64,000 nt of DNA from Verrucomicrobiota bacterium (GTDB lineage: Bacteria > Verrucomicrobiota > Verrucomicrobiia > Limisphaerales > PALSA-1396): assembly GCA_016200005.1 (NCBI GenBank), contig JACQFP010000031.1, positions 62,001-126,000 on the forward strand. The letters run 5' to 3'. Positions 26,028 through 35,525 of the stretch are shown piece after piece. The notes below the pieces were generated by a model. That model searched no databases, was not told the origin of the DNA, and saw only the letters and a list, made by a program, of their open reading frames with translations. Position 1 is the stretch's first letter. Each line of letters starts with the position of its first letter. The position numbers and the translations under genes were made by a program.

Positions 26028-26318
26028 TTAACTGTCGAGAAACGGCATGAGATCGATGGGCGGCGAGGCGAGGCCTTTCTTCAGGTGGGCCACGGATTTG
26101 TGGAGCATTTTGCGCGTGCGGGCAGAGATGGCCTGCGGCGGCACGAGCACGCGCGGTTCCAGCAGGTAACAGCCGTTGGAGAGGGCTTTGACATGAAAAT
26201 ACTTCGTCGTGGCACTGCGCAGGCTGATGCGCTTCTTCGCGTCGGCAGCCACGTCGTAGTGTTCGACAATGGTGATGCCGCCGCCCGGTTTCTTGCGTTC
26301 GAGTGTCGCGCTTGGCAT
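26028..26318 (-). CDS. Putative antitoxin of a toxin-antitoxin-like pair
   Basis: A 96-residue protein starting at ATG 26318. It has an N-terminal beta-rich segment (GGGITIVEHYDVAADAKKRI), then SLRSATTKYFHVKALSNGCY and LLEPRVLVPPQAIS, reminiscent of AbrB/SpoVT-like antitoxin barrels, and a helical C-terminus (RTRKMLHKSVAHLKKGLASP) that could wrap the toxin. The toxin gene starts 9 bp downstream. An 18-bp palindrome lies 10 bp upstream of the start codon and could be its autoregulatory operator. The family assignment is inferred. Confidence 0.65.
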   Translation of the reverse strand: MPSATLERKKPGGGITIVEHYDVAADAKKRISLRSATTKYFHVKALSNGCYLLEPRVLVPPQAISARTRKMLHKSVAHLKKGLASPPIDLMPFLDS

Positions 26319-26328
26319 GGCACAACTG

Positions 26329-26346
26329 TGGTGGGAATTCCCACCA
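26329..26346. promoter_or_regulatory. 18-bp palindrome, candidate operator of the toxin-antitoxin-like pair
   Basis: TGGTGGGAATTCCCACCA is a perfect 18-bp palindrome whose near edge lies 10 bp upstream of the antitoxin start codon. Antitoxins commonly repress their own operon by binding such a site. Confidence 0.5.
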
Positions 26347-26580
26347 ACGTCAAGCGGCTCAATTCAACTTTCTCGCCGGGGCTTGCCTTCATACTCCGCA
26401 TGGCCGCGTCAGTTTCGGCATCGCCGCTGGCGCGACGCAACATTCCATCACCGCTCCAACGCCAACAGCAATTGAATCCTCATGTGTTCGGACGACGCTG
26501 CCAAATCCGGCACGACGAGCAAGTAGGCTCGAAAAAATGCTTACTCTTTTTCGTCGGTGCTGGCATTTTGAGTATTAACG

Positions 26581-28695
26581 ATGAGCAAGGTTTCCAAGAA
26601 GCGCGCCTGCCCGGCGGTCGGGCGCGAGATTTCCTCCGGCGAGTGCGGCGAGAACCGCCAGAGCCGTTACGTCTGCCCGGCGGATTGCGTGCACAATCCT
26701 TTCGCGCCGGCCAATTACTCCCAATTCCTCGAACTCGAAGGTGAGTTGGATCACAAATGCATGGACCGGCTGATCGAGCACGCCCCCAGTCGCGCGACGA
26801 TGGAAAAAGCCATCCAGGCAGCGCGTCATGATCCAAACCCGCACGCCTTGCACGCGTTTTACGAATGGCAATTGTTCTTTGCAGGCGGCCCGGACGGTTT
26901 GACGACCGCTCAACGCTGGGAGAAAGCCGGTTTTTCCGGCCTGAAGAATGACGAGCGCGTTCTGCTGCGCGCGAAAATGCAGACGCGCCTCGCTTTGCTG
27001 GAAATTCATCGCGTGCTGGACGGCGAACGCGTGGAGGCCGTGGATTTGCTCGCGCCCGGCGCGCCGGCGATGACGTTTCAAGACCGCAGTCTGGCCGGCG
27101 TCGCGGTGCGGTTCGCCAGCGCGCTGACGTGGATTTATCCGCTGCCGCACTTCTGGCGGTTGAGCGGCACGGCGGTGCTGCTCCCCGAGCTGGCCCAGTT
27201 CTCAGCCGAGGAAGTCGTGACCGAAATCGTCCGGCATCTGGGCGGCCCGACCGGCGCGGAAGAAATGCGCCGGTGGCTGGCGGAAAACCTCGTGCGTTTC
27301 GACGATGCGCTGCAAGCCACCGCGCGGCTGCGCCGGATGAAGATGTTCGCCGGAATGGACGCCCGATATGGCAAGGCGGTTTACGCTCTTCAATCGTCCT
27401 TTGCCGAATGCCGCCAGCGTTTGGACGACGTGCCCGAAGTGGAGACGGACCAACTCTCCGAGGTGGAACGTCAGGAGGGATTCGCCGAAGCGCGCGTGTG
27501 GTTCACGGATTTGGTGGCGGTGAAACAAGCGGTGCCGCCGGGCGGGCGCGCGCTGCTGGGGCGCGTGTTGCTCGGCCAGGCCCACTGGCGGCTGGAAGCG
27601 TTCGGCGGCGAGCGCTTCGCGGAATTGCGGCGGCAGTTCGAGCAATGCCTCGGCGAACGCGTCCGACTCACGGGTGAGCGCCTCGACGACCTCGGCGCGG
27701 GCCTGGCCGCCAAAGAACCAACGGTGAATGAATCGCTCGTTCCACCGCGGCTGCTTGAGGAGCCGCAAAAAATTCTACTGGCTTCCTCACGCATCCCACC
27801 GCCTCCGCCTGGTTTGTCTCGCGAGGAGACCGAAAACGAACTGATGCGCGCCGCCGACCGCGCGTTCCTGGACGACTCCATTCCCGCGTTGGACAACCGG
27901 ACGCCGCGCGAAGCCGCGCGCGAACCGGCTTTGCGTCCGCGCCTGATCCGACTGCTCAAACAGCGCGTCCGCATGCACGACGAACGCAACCTGAGCACGG
28001 GGCGCACCGACGACATCAACTGGCTGCTGCGCGAACTTGGCGCGGAGGAAATCATTTTCGATCCGCCGCCGTGGCGTCCGCCGCTGCCGGACACGCCGAA
28101 GGAGGAGGAGTTGATGGACGGTGCGGACTTTGACGACGAGCTCGAACCGAATCCGAGTCTCCCGCCGGCGCCCCCATTGCCCGCCACGCCATTCAGCGTC
28201 GAAGAGGCGGCCCGACGGCTGGACGCCGCGATGGCCGCCTTCGACACAGCGGCCGAAGCCGAGGAGGCGCTTTATGACAGCGGCTCGCCGTTGATCAGTC
28301 ACGCCGACGAACTCACGGTGGAATTGCTTTCGGACAAGGAGTTTGCATTCGCCGTGCCGTTTCTGTTGCAGTCATGGCTGGCGCTGGTGCCGCCAGGGCA
28401 TCGCGCGCCCAAACTTCGTTTCGCAGACCTCGCGGCCGGCTTTGATCGCAATTGCGCCCAGCTTGAGGAATCGGTGAATTCGGGTTCGGTTGACCGATTG
28501 TTGAACTTTAGCAAAACGAGTTGCCAGCCCGAACTGATGCTGCTGCTGACGAATGAGATCTTGCACAACGGCATGAATGCTCCCAAACAGATCCGCCCCG
28601 GCGCCGGATCGCTCACGTTCATACTGGCGCTGGTCAAATCGGTCGTGGATGAACTGGACGGCGCCTTGCGCCGAAGCTCCCTGCACCGCGCATGA
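26581..28695 (+). CDS. Unrecognised 704-residue protein with Cys-rich N-terminus
   Basis: A large cytosolic protein of unknown function. The N-terminus has four cysteines (C10, C22, C32, C36: C-x11-C-x9-C-x3-C, in ACPAVGREIS, GECGENRQ, RYVCPADCVHNPF) that could bind zinc. A helical middle part follows (about 60-400). Around residues 425-470 is DDSIPALDNRTPREAAREPA, which resembles the PALxGxTPREAA segment found near the end of several SEC-C/ORF-3-type proteins. A Pro-rich acidic linker (about 495-540) and another helical domain complete it. There is no signal peptide or membrane segment. Its stop codon overlaps the mqnA start (ATGA), so the two are co-translated. Confidence 0.85.
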   Translation: MSKVSKKRACPAVGREISSGECGENRQSRYVCPADCVHNPFAPANYSQFLELEGELDHKCMDRLIEHAPSRATMEKAIQAARHDPNPHALHAFYEWQLFFAGGPDGLTTAQRWEKAGFSGLKNDERVLLRAKMQTRLALLEIHRVLDGERVEAVDLLAPGAPAMTFQDRSLAGVAVRFASALTWIYPLPHFWRLSGTAVLLPELAQFSAEEVVTEIVRHLGGPTGAEEMRRWLAENLVRFDDALQATARLRRMKMFAGMDARYGKAVYALQSSFAECRQRLDDVPEVETDQLSEVERQEGFAEARVWFTDLVAVKQAVPPGGRALLGRVLLGQAHWRLEAFGGERFAELRRQFEQCLGERVRLTGERLDDLGAGLAAKEPTVNESLVPPRLLEEPQKILLASSRIPPPPPGLSREETENELMRAADRAFLDDSIPALDNRTPREAAREPALRPRLIRLLKQRVRMHDERNLSTGRTDDINWLLRELGAEEIIFDPPPWRPPLPDTPKEEELMDGADFDDELEPNPSLPPAPPLPATPFSVEEAARRLDAAMAAFDTAAEAEEALYDSGSPLISHADELTVELLSDKEFAFAVPFLLQSWLALVPPGHRAPKLRFADLAAGFDRNCAQLEESVNSGSVDRLLNFSKTSCQPELMLLLTNEILHNGMNAPKQIRPGAGSLTFILALVKSVVDELDGALRRSSLHRA

Positions 28696-29579
28696 ATTCT
28701 TCTAACGACCCACCCAGACTCCGTATGGCCGCGCGCGAAACGGCGGAGGAACTGGCGCGGCGTCTGGAGCACGAGCACCGTGCGGCAACCACCCAGCGCG
28801 AATACAACCTTGAACAATCGCTCGCGCCGTTCCGCGTCGGCTCGGTGCGGTATCTGAACGCCGTGCCTTTGACGCGCGGATTGGAGAGCGAAGTGACTTT
28901 TGCCACGCCCTCGAAGCTGGCGGAGCTGTTGCGCGCCCATGAACTGGACGCGGCACTTGTCAGCGTGACGGAGGTGTTGTTGAACGACGCCTACGACGTA
29001 CTGGATGGCATCGCCGTGGCGTCGCTCGGCGAAGTCAAAAGCGTTTTGCTCGCGCACCGAAAACCGCTTGAAGAGGCACGGGAGATTTTTTGCGACACGG
29101 CTTCGCTCACGAGCGTGCAACTGTTGCGGGTGTTGCTGGCCGAACGCGGATTGCGTCCCGAGTTCAGGCCATTGGCCAGTTATGAGATTGCCGCCATGCC
29201 GGACTATGCGTTGTTGATCGGTGATCCGGCGCTGGATTTTTTACGCGCGGCCCATGAACACGAAATCTGGGACCTGGGCGCGGCCTGGTCGGAATTGACC
29301 CGCCTTCCGTTTGTCTATGCGGTCTGGGCGTTGCGGCGGGGCATTGAGAACGCCACGTTGCGACGGCAATTGCGCGAAGCGAAGGACTTTGGTCTGGACA
29401 CGCTGGATGCCATCATTCATGAGCGTTCGGAATACGATTATGAATTTCGCAAGGATTATCTTGGCTGGCACATCCATTATCATCTCGGCGCCGACGAAAA
29501 ACGGGGCTTGGCGAAGTTTACGGAGCTTTTGCGAAAACATACCGACAACACCATTTACGAACCGAGGTTTGTCGCCTGA
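28692..29579 (+). CDS. mqnA: Chorismate dehydratase, futalosine menaquinone pathway
   Basis: A 295-residue MqnA/MqnD-family protein. MqnA turns chorismate into 3-enolpyruvylbenzoate, the first step of the futalosine route to menaquinone. The family start [17 protein letters not shown] is at about residue 48, then [30 protein letters not shown], and [20 protein letters not shown], all typical of MqnA. The 47-residue N-terminal extension, charged and helical, is unusual; an internal start is possible, though no good ATG lies right before the core. The start overlaps the stop of the preceding gene by ATGA. No other mqn gene is in the window. Confidence 0.9.
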   Translation: MNSSNDPPRLRMAARETAEELARRLEHEHRAATTQREYNLEQSLAPFRVGSVRYLNAVPLTRGLESEVTFATPSKLAELLRAHELDAALVSVTEVLLNDAYDVLDGIAVASLGEVKSVLLAHRKPLEEAREIFCDTASLTSVQLLRVLLAERGLRPEFRPLASYEIAAMPDYALLIGDPALDFLRAAHEHEIWDLGAAWSELTRLPFVYAVWALRRGIENATLRRQLREAKDFGLDTLDAIIHERSEYDYEFRKDYLGWHIHYHLGADEKRGLAKFTELLRKHTDNTIYEPRFVA

Positions 29580-29635
29580 CGGAGGCATTGGATTGCAATG
29601 GCGAGTCGTCACCGGCATCATCCCTACCGTACCCG

Positions 29636-30463
29636 ATGAATCAGGCAGCGCAGAAAAACCAAGAATCGAAAAACGGCGCCATTGCGTTCACGTTGATCGA
29701 GCTGCTGGTGGTCATCGCCATCATCGCGATTCTGGCGGGGCTGTTGTTGCCGGCACTTGCCAAAGCCAGGACCAAAGCCAAGCAAACGGCCTGTCTCAAC
29801 AACATGCGCCAACTGGGCATCGCCACCGTGATGTACGTCCAGGAATACGGGAAATATCCAGGCACACTCTTCGCCCAGGGCGGCTTCCGGTATGTCTGGC
29901 CGTTGAGACTCTTTACCCAGCTTGGCACCAATCGAGCCGTGTTCTCATGTCCGACTGCGCGGCCCGACAGTTGGTGGGATACGAATCTCAATAAGACATT
30001 GGGCGCGCCATATCCAACTGGCGGGGGCAGGGATCCTTGGGGCATCAGCGAGACGGCGCTGTTTTCCATGGGCTACAACGATTGGGGCGCGTTCTTCGCG
30101 TTCTCCGATAAGGGCCTGGGCGGCGATGTGGACACCTGGCCGGAAGTCAAAGAATCGCAAGTCTTGAAGCCGGTGCAAATGATCATGCTGGCCGACAGCA
30201 AACCCGGTGATGGCAGCAGCTCCAAACCCGCCCGTGGCTCGTTCGACGCGAACATAGATCCCACGACGCCGTCGGAGTGGCCTTCAAACCGACACAATCG
30301 CCGCACCGTGCTGATGTTTTGTGACGGGCACTCCGAGGCCGCGTTTCGCAAGGAAGTGATCGACCCGAAGAATGAACTCTGGCACCGCCGCTGGAACAAC
30401 GACAATTCAAACGCCGGTTCCTGGACAGTGAACGCCGCCGAGGAAGCGCGCAACGATCCGTAG
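29636..30463 (+). CDS. Prepilin-like protein with type II secretion leader
   Basis: A 275-residue pseudopilin-type protein. After a short charged start ([17 protein letters not shown]) comes the N-methylation motif and helix [36 protein letters not shown]. The C-terminal half includes [30 protein letters not shown] and WNNDNSNAG, standard in the Verrucomicrobial and Planctomycetal family of such proteins with a metal-site-like DGH motif. It is cleaved by prepilin peptidase and inserted in the inner membrane. The ATG at 29636 is chosen because it gives a normal leader; an in-frame upstream start would add 16 odd residues. Confidence 0.92.
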   Translation: MNQAAQKNQESKNGAIAFTLIELLVVIAIIAILAGLLLPALAKARTKAKQTACLNNMRQLGIATVMYVQEYGKYPGTLFAQGGFRYVWPLRLFTQLGTNRAVFSCPTARPDSWWDTNLNKTLGAPYPTGGGRDPWGISETALFSMGYNDWGAFFAFSDKGLGGDVDTWPEVKESQVLKPVQMIMLADSKPGDGSSSKPARGSFDANIDPTTPSEWPSNRHNRRTVLMFCDGHSEAAFRKEVIDPKNELWHRRWNNDNSNAGSWTVNAAEEARNDP

Positions 30464-30563
30464 CAGGCTGTTCAGGCAGTCGCAGCCGGCAAAAGCGATT
30501 GGCGAGCAGGCCTTCGTAGCCGCCGAAGTAATGAGGCGGAGTTTCTAACGAGACGAGCCTGCT
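30462..30563. repeat. Possible dispersed repeat between convergent genes
   Basis: AGCAGGCT (30462-30469) pairs with AGCCTGCT (30556-30563), and inside lies CTTCGTAGCCGCCGAAGTAA, which holds its own inverted match (CTTCG/CGAAG). It may be a REP-like unit or a bidirectional end signal. Confidence 0.35.
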
Positions 30564-30575
30564 GAATCCGCATCC

Positions 30576-31337
30576 TCACGTCATCGGCTGCGACTCCTTC
30601 TGAAGCGCCGCCAGCACTTCCGGATCGCGCACGTCCACCCAACGCCCCTGGATTTCCAATCCGGCGATGCGGTGATGCGCCGCCACCAATCCGCTGATGG
30701 CATCGGTCAGTTCATATTCACCGCGCGGAGATTTCTGGAGCCGGGTGGTAAACTCGAAGAGTGACGGTTTGAAAATGTAAATGCCGGCGTTGTACCAGAC
30801 CGGCTCGCCTGGCTTGAGCCAGCCTTCGCGGCGCAACTGCTCCAACTGCGCCGGGCTTGGTTTTTCCACGAGCCGCTTCAGGCAAAACTTGTCGTCAAAG
30901 AAATTCAATCCACCTTTCGTCACGTCCTCACCCGCCGTCACGGTGATGACGCCGGAAAAATAATCCTCATTGTACCGGCGCACCATGCGTTGATACGTCT
31001 CCGGCTTTACGACAATGTCGCCGTAAGTCAGCAGAAACGGCGACGCACCGACGAATACTTTCGCCAGCTCCGGCGCTTTGCCGGTGCCATCCTGTATTTC
31101 TTGACGACCGTACTCGATGCGCGCGCCCCAATTGCTGCCATCACCAAAATGGTGCTCGACCACCTCTGCCCGGAACCCCGTGACGATGAAGATGTCGCGA
31201 ATTCCCGCGCTCAGGATACCCTCGATGATGTGTTCGAGAATGGGCCGGCCCAAAACTTTGAGCATCGGCTTGGGCAGCTCATCGGTAAGTTCTTTCATGC
31301 GCGTGCCTTTGCCGGCGGCGAGAATGACAGCTTTCAC
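30576..31337 (-). CDS. Sugar-phosphate nucleotidyltransferase
   Basis: A 253-residue cytosolic enzyme of the NTP_transferase family (glucose-1-phosphate thymidylyl-, uridylyl- or mannose-1-phosphate guanylyltransferase type). It has the nucleotide-binding signature LAAGKGTRMKELTDELPKPM at the N-terminus, then PILEHIIEGI, LTYGDIVVKPE (metal Asp in GDI) and VEKPSP with WYNAGIYIFKP. It lacks the C-terminal left-handed helix seen in bifunctional GlmU enzymes. The start is GTG at 31337, the only one before the nucleotide loop. Which sugar and nucleotide it uses cannot be told. It converges with the prepilin gene. Confidence 0.9.
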   Translation of the reverse strand: MKAVILAAGKGTRMKELTDELPKPMLKVLGRPILEHIIEGILSAGIRDIFIVTGFRAEVVEHHFGDGSNWGARIEYGRQEIQDGTGKAPELAKVFVGASPFLLTYGDIVVKPETYQRMVRRYNEDYFSGVITVTAGEDVTKGGLNFFDDKFCLKRLVEKPSPAQLEQLRREGWLKPGEPVWYNAGIYIFKPSLFEFTTRLQKSPRGEYELTDAISGLVAAHHRIAGLEIQGRWVDVRDPEVLAALQKESQPMT

Positions 31338-31459
31338 TGGCGCAGAACATTGCCGGATTCGCCGGGAAAACAGAAATAAATTCGCGCTGAAACGCTGGGT
31401 CCGCTAAAAGGAAGTTGACCCGGGCAACAAATCCTTTCTTAATTCACGACATTCGACAA

Positions 31460-34400
31460 ATGAACCTCCGCTTACTCTTATTCCTTTCCATCGCGCTTCT
31501 CTCCATCAACCGTGCCCCAGCCGCGGGCAAGCAACTCACAGGCGAACACGCCCCCGCCGGCACGCCGGCACTTTCTCCCGCGGAAGCGCAAAAGAAATTT
31601 GTCGTGCCGGACGGTTTTGAAGTGCGCCTTTTCGCCGCCGAACCGGACGTCATCAACCCCGTCGCGATGACCTGGGACGAGCGCGGTCGATTGTGGGTGG
31701 TGGAACTGTTCGAGTATCCGCTGGGCGCGCGACCCGGCGCCAAACCGCGCGATCGCATCAAGATTCTGGAAGACACCGATAACGACGGTCGCGCCGACAA
31801 AGTCACCATCTTCGCCGATGGACTGAATCTCGCGACCGGCATTCAACTTGGTTACGGCGGCGTGTTTGTCGGCCAGGCACCGGACTTGTTGTTTCTCGAA
31901 GACACGAACGGCGATGATGTCGCCGACAAGCGGACGAAGCTACTGACCGGTTTCGGCATGGAGGATCGACACGAGTTGTTGAACAGTTTCACCTGGGGGC
32001 CGGACGGCTGGCTCTATTTAACGCACGGAGTGTTCACCCGCTCCAAAGTCAAGATCCCGGAAGCCAGCGAACCGGGTGTTGAAGTCAACGCCGCCGTCGC
32101 CCGAATTCATCCGCGCACGAAAAAATTTGAAGTCTTCGCCGATGGCACCAGCAATCCGTGGGGCGTGGATTTTGACCGCTACGGCAACGCCTTTGTCAGT
32201 GCGTGCGTCATCGATCATCTTTTTCACATGGCGGCGGGCGGGCTTTACGCTCGGCAAAGCGGTTCGCCGCCCAATCCTTACGGCTACGAACTTCTGAAGT
32301 CGATTGTGGAACACAAACACCACATGGCTGCCTACGCGGGCGTGCAGATTTATCAGGGCGATGAATACCCGGCGGAGTGGCGCGGGGAAGTCTTCATGGG
32401 CAACATTCACCAGAACGCTATCAACCACGATCATCTGACGCAGAACGGTTCGAGTTTCAAAGCGACCGCCGAGAAGGATTTTCTCACTACGAGCGACGGT
32501 TGGTTTCGTCCTGTCAGCGAACAGGTCGGACCGGACGGCGCGCTGTGGGTGATGGATTGGTACGACAAGTATCCGTGTTACCAAAACGCGGACGCCGACC
32601 CGGAAGGCGTGGATCGCGAGCGCGGCCGCATCTGGCGCGTGGTTTACACCGGAAAAACGCCCGGCGCGAAAGTCCCCAGCCGCCGCGTCGCGGACATGAA
32701 CATGGCCAAGTGGAGCAACGCGCAACTGGTCGAAGGCTTGACGTTTGGGAACGTCTGGTCGCGCCGCATGGCGCAACGCATCTTGACCGAGCGACGCGAT
32801 CCCCTGGCCGTTCCTCCACTGCAACAACTCGTCGCCGAAGGCAAAACGTTGGAAGCGCGCCTCGCCGCGTTCTGGACACTCCTGGGTTCTGATCGATTGA
32901 ATGACACCATTCTCGACAAGCTGGCCGCCGATCCTGAGCCAGCCATTCGCCTGTGGACGGCGAGAGGCACCGGCGAACGCGGCGACGCCTCCACCAAAGC
33001 ACTGGCCCGGCTGATGACCCTGGCCAAAGACCGTGATCCCGCCGTCCGCCTCGCCGTGGCGACCGCTGCGCGGCAATTTGTCTCCGGCAGCTTAACCGTG
33101 AATTCACCCCCGCCCGCGGACGCGACCAACGCCAACGTGCTCCCGATTCTCACGACCCTCATGGAACAACCCGGCTGCGGCGAAGACCCGCTCCTGCCGT
33201 TCATGACCTGGCTGGCGCTCGAACCCAAAGTTGCCAAAGACCCGCAACCGCTCTTCGTCTGGATGCACGACAACGGCACAAAATACGCCAGCGTGAGCAA
33301 ACAGATTCTGCCCAAGCTCACCCGCCGCATTTGCGATACGCAAGACCCCAAGCTGCTCGACCTCGCCATCAATTTTGTCAGTTCGCTGGAAGCCAAAGAC
33401 TCCGCGCTGGCGGCGATGGCGCTGGACGGTTTGCTGGAAGGTCAGCGCGGCAAGGCCGTCGTGCCGACGGTTCCCACCGCACCGTTCCTCGCCAAACTGA
33501 AAGCCAGCGGCAAACCCGAACTGGTTGAGCGTGCGCAACGACTCGGCGCACTCTGGGGCGACGCTGCCGCCATCAAGGAAACGCTCCAACGCGTCGGTGA
33601 TCCAAAGCTGAGCGTCGAGGACCGGCTGCAAGCGATCCGCGCCGCGAAACAAACCAGAAGTTCCGCCGCGCGCGAAGCCATGTTTCAATTGCTGGCCAAC
33701 GAAAAGAACGAAACCCTCGTCACGGAAGCAATTCGGGCGCTTGGTGAAATCGACGGCGACGACGTGGCCGATCAAATCATCAAGCATTGGCAAACGTACT
33801 CGTTCCCCGAGCGGTTTGCGGCGGCGGAAGTGTTGTCGTCGCGCGGCAAATGGCTGGGGCCATTCTTCAAGGGACTCGAAACAAAAGTGATTCAGCCGAC
33901 CGACATTCCGGTGACCGTCATTCGCGCGCTGTTCAATCGCGAAGACGCCGTGGTTCACGATTACACGACGCGATTCATCGGACGTTACCGCGAAGCGAAT
34001 ATCGACAAGCTCAAGTTGATCGAGGCGAAGAAAAAAATCGTCACTGAAGGACCCGTGGATGTGAACGCGGGACATGAGGTCGCCAAAAAAGTTTGCTTCG
34101 TCTGTCACAAGTTGAACGGCGAAGGCGCGGACGTCGGACCGGACTTGACTGGCGTGGGCCGTTCCACTCTCGATGCGCTGTTGGCCAATGTGATTGATCC
34201 CAATCAAGTCATCGGCAAGGGTTACGAAAACGTCGAAGTAACGACCAAGGACGGGCGCACTCTCAGCGGCCGGCTCGCGGAAGACACGGACACGCGGGTG
34301 AAGCTGCTTTCGTCCGGGCCGAAGGAAGATGTCATCGCGAAATCAGATGTTGCTTCGATGCGCGTCAGCGAAATGTCAGTGATGCCGGAGGGTCTGGAGC

Positions 34401-34465
34401 AAATGCCCGACGCCGACTTTCGCAATCTCATCCAGTTCATTTTGAATCCGACACCCGCCAAGTAA
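31460..34465 (+). CDS. PVC-type haem-binding membrane-bound dehydrogenase with HEAT-like repeats
   Basis: A 1001-residue exported protein. After the signal peptide (LRLLLFLSIALLSINRAPAA) comes the N-terminal beta-propeller of the PVC-type membrane-bound dehydrogenase family (about 45-400): VPDGFEVRLFAAEPDVINPV, DERGRLWVVELFEYP, EDTDNDGRAD, FTWGPDGWLY. The centre (about 440-850) is helical with HEAT-like repeats. The C-terminus has the PVC-type haem site CFVCH at residues 879-883, with GADVGPDLTGVG and SGRLAEDTDT. These proteins are abundant in Planctomycetes and Verrucomicrobia and are believed to oxidise sugars or similar substrates in the periplasm. The ATG at 31460 gives the signal peptide. 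Confidence 0.93.
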   Translation: MNLRLLLFLSIALLSINRAPAAGKQLTGEHAPAGTPALSPAEAQKKFVVPDGFEVRLFAAEPDVINPVAMTWDERGRLWVVELFEYPLGARPGAKPRDRIKILEDTDNDGRADKVTIFADGLNLATGIQLGYGGVFVGQAPDLLFLEDTNGDDVADKRTKLLTGFGMEDRHELLNSFTWGPDGWLYLTHGVFTRSKVKIPEASEPGVEVNAAVARIHPRTKKFEVFADGTSNPWGVDFDRYGNAFVSACVIDHLFHMAAGGLYARQSGSPPNPYGYELLKSIVEHKHHMAAYAGVQIYQGDEYPAEWRGEVFMGNIHQNAINHDHLTQNGSSFKATAEKDFLTTSDGWFRPVSEQVGPDGALWVMDWYDKYPCYQNADADPEGVDRERGRIWRVVYTGKTPGAKVPSRRVADMNMAKWSNAQLVEGLTFGNVWSRRMAQRILTERRDPLAVPPLQQLVAEGKTLEARLAAFWTLLGSDRLNDTILDKLAADPEPAIRLWTARGTGERGDASTKALARLMTLAKDRDPAVRLAVATAARQFVSGSLTVNSPPPADATNANVLPILTTLMEQPGCGEDPLLPFMTWLALEPKVAKDPQPLFVWMHDNGTKYASVSKQILPKLTRRICDTQDPKLLDLAINFVSSLEAKDSALAAMALDGLLEGQRGKAVVPTVPTAPFLAKLKASGKPELVERAQRLGALWGDAAAIKETLQRVGDPKLSVEDRLQAIRAAKQTRSSAAREAMFQLLANEKNETLVTEAIRALGEIDGDDVADQIIKHWQTYSFPERFAAAEVLSSRGKWLGPFFKGLETKVIQPTDIPVTVIRALFNREDAVVHDYTTRFIGRYREANIDKLKLIEAKKKIVTEGPVDVNAGHEVAKKVCFVCHKLNGEGADVGPDLTGVGRSTLDALLANVIDPNQVIGKGYENVEVTTKDGRTLSGRLAEDTDTRVKLLSSGPKEDVIAKSDVASMRVSEMSVMPEGLEQMPDADFRNLIQFILNPTPAK

Positions 34466-34594
34466 TCGCCACTTGACCGTTGTCGGAAACTGATTCCTTG
34501 GACGGCGGAGTTCCATCGAACCGTTCCTGGAGCAGCTCGGCGTGAATTAAGCACGGTATTTGACCATGCCGCGCGCATCTGTTACGCTCTGACC

Positions 34595-34942
34595 ATGCAA
34601 GTGACCATCGAAATTCCGGATGATCTGGCAGGACGCCTCGAAGGGGAGCGCGAACATCTGGCTGAAATCATTGAGCGTGGCTTGCGTCGTAACTGGTCCG
34701 AAGCCACCACCCTCGCGCGTGAAGTGGTTTCGTTTCTGGCGCGCGAACCGCGCCCGGATGAAATCCTCGCCTTCCAACCCTCGGAACGTTTCGTGGAGCA
34801 CACGCGCGAACTGCTCGACAAGAATCGCGACGGCACGCTTACACCGGATGAAGAGGCCGAGATGGACGAGATCGAGGCGCTTGACAACTTCATGGCCGTG
34901 CTCAAAGCGCGCGCGCGTCGCCTGGTCAAGACCTCATCGTGA
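34595..34942 (+). CDS. Small antitoxin-like or DNA-binding-like protein, 115 aa
   Basis: A 115-residue acidic protein. The N-terminus VTIEIPDDLAGRLEGER looks like the strand and first helix of a ribbon-helix-helix-type protein. The middle EHTRELLDKNRDGTLTPDEE has an EF-hand-like DKNRDGTLTPDE loop. The C-terminus is basic (KARARRLVKTSS). The stop codon overlaps the GTG start of the HNH gene by four bases (GTGA), so the two genes are translationally coupled. Such overlap and size suggest an antitoxin or regulator for the partner nuclease, which is inference. Confidence 0.75.
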   Translation: MQVTIEIPDDLAGRLEGEREHLAEIIERGLRRNWSEATTLAREVVSFLAREPRPDEILAFQPSERFVEHTRELLDKNRDGTLTPDEEAEMDEIEALDNFMAVLKARARRLVKTSS

Positions 34943-35355
34943 GCCGCCCCGCGATTCCGGCAGCCCTTCGTCTGGCGGTTCGGCAACAGGCGGCGATGCG
35001 TTGTGAGTATTGTCTTCTTTCTGAAAGCGATGGGCTCGTGCCACATGAAGTGGATCACATCGTCGCGCGGCAACACCACGGAGCCACAACTGGCGACAAT
35101 CTGGCGTTGGCGTGCTTTGCCTGTAATCGCCGCAAAGGAGCCAACATCGCTTCAGTTGACCCAACGACCGGGAAATTGGTCCCGCTGTTTCATCCTCGGC
35201 ACGATGTCTGGGCGGAGCATTTCCGGCTGCAGGGTGCCCGCATCCTGCCTCTGACCCCGCAGGGCCGCGCGACCGCCGAGTTGTTGCAATTCAACAGCCA
35301 CGCGCGACTTCGCCGCCGCCAACTCTGGCTCAATGCCGGGCGCTACCCCGGCTAG
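34939..35355 (+). CDS. HNH endonuclease
   Basis: A 138-residue HNH nuclease. The zinc pair C22/C25 is in MRCEYCLLSE, the catalytic part is HEVDHIVARQHHG (His40 as general base), then NLALACFACNRRKG supplies the second zinc pair C59/C62 and the NxxK residues. These are complete for an active ββα-metal nuclease. The GTG start at 34939 overlaps the upstream gene's stop, so it is co-translated with the small acidic protein. Free-standing HNH proteins of this type are common in cyanobacteria and PVC bacteria; substrate and role are unknown. Confidence 0.9.
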   Translation: MSRPAIPAALRLAVRQQAAMRCEYCLLSESDGLVPHEVDHIVARQHHGATTGDNLALACFACNRRKGANIASVDPTTGKLVPLFHPRHDVWAEHFRLQGARILPLTPQGRATAELLQFNSHARLRRRQLWLNAGRYPG

Positions 35356-35525
35356 CCGCCACTTGTTTGTGATGGAGGGGTGAACGGAGCGCTTTACAAG
35401 CCGCAGGCGTGACGGGCAGGATTGCACCAGTCCGTGGCTTTTTGAAGAAACTTTGAAGGATTTGAACGGTGACAGGCGTGTGGTGGCTGAGTCCATGAAC
35501 CAAAACTCTGGAAAATAACTTCGCC

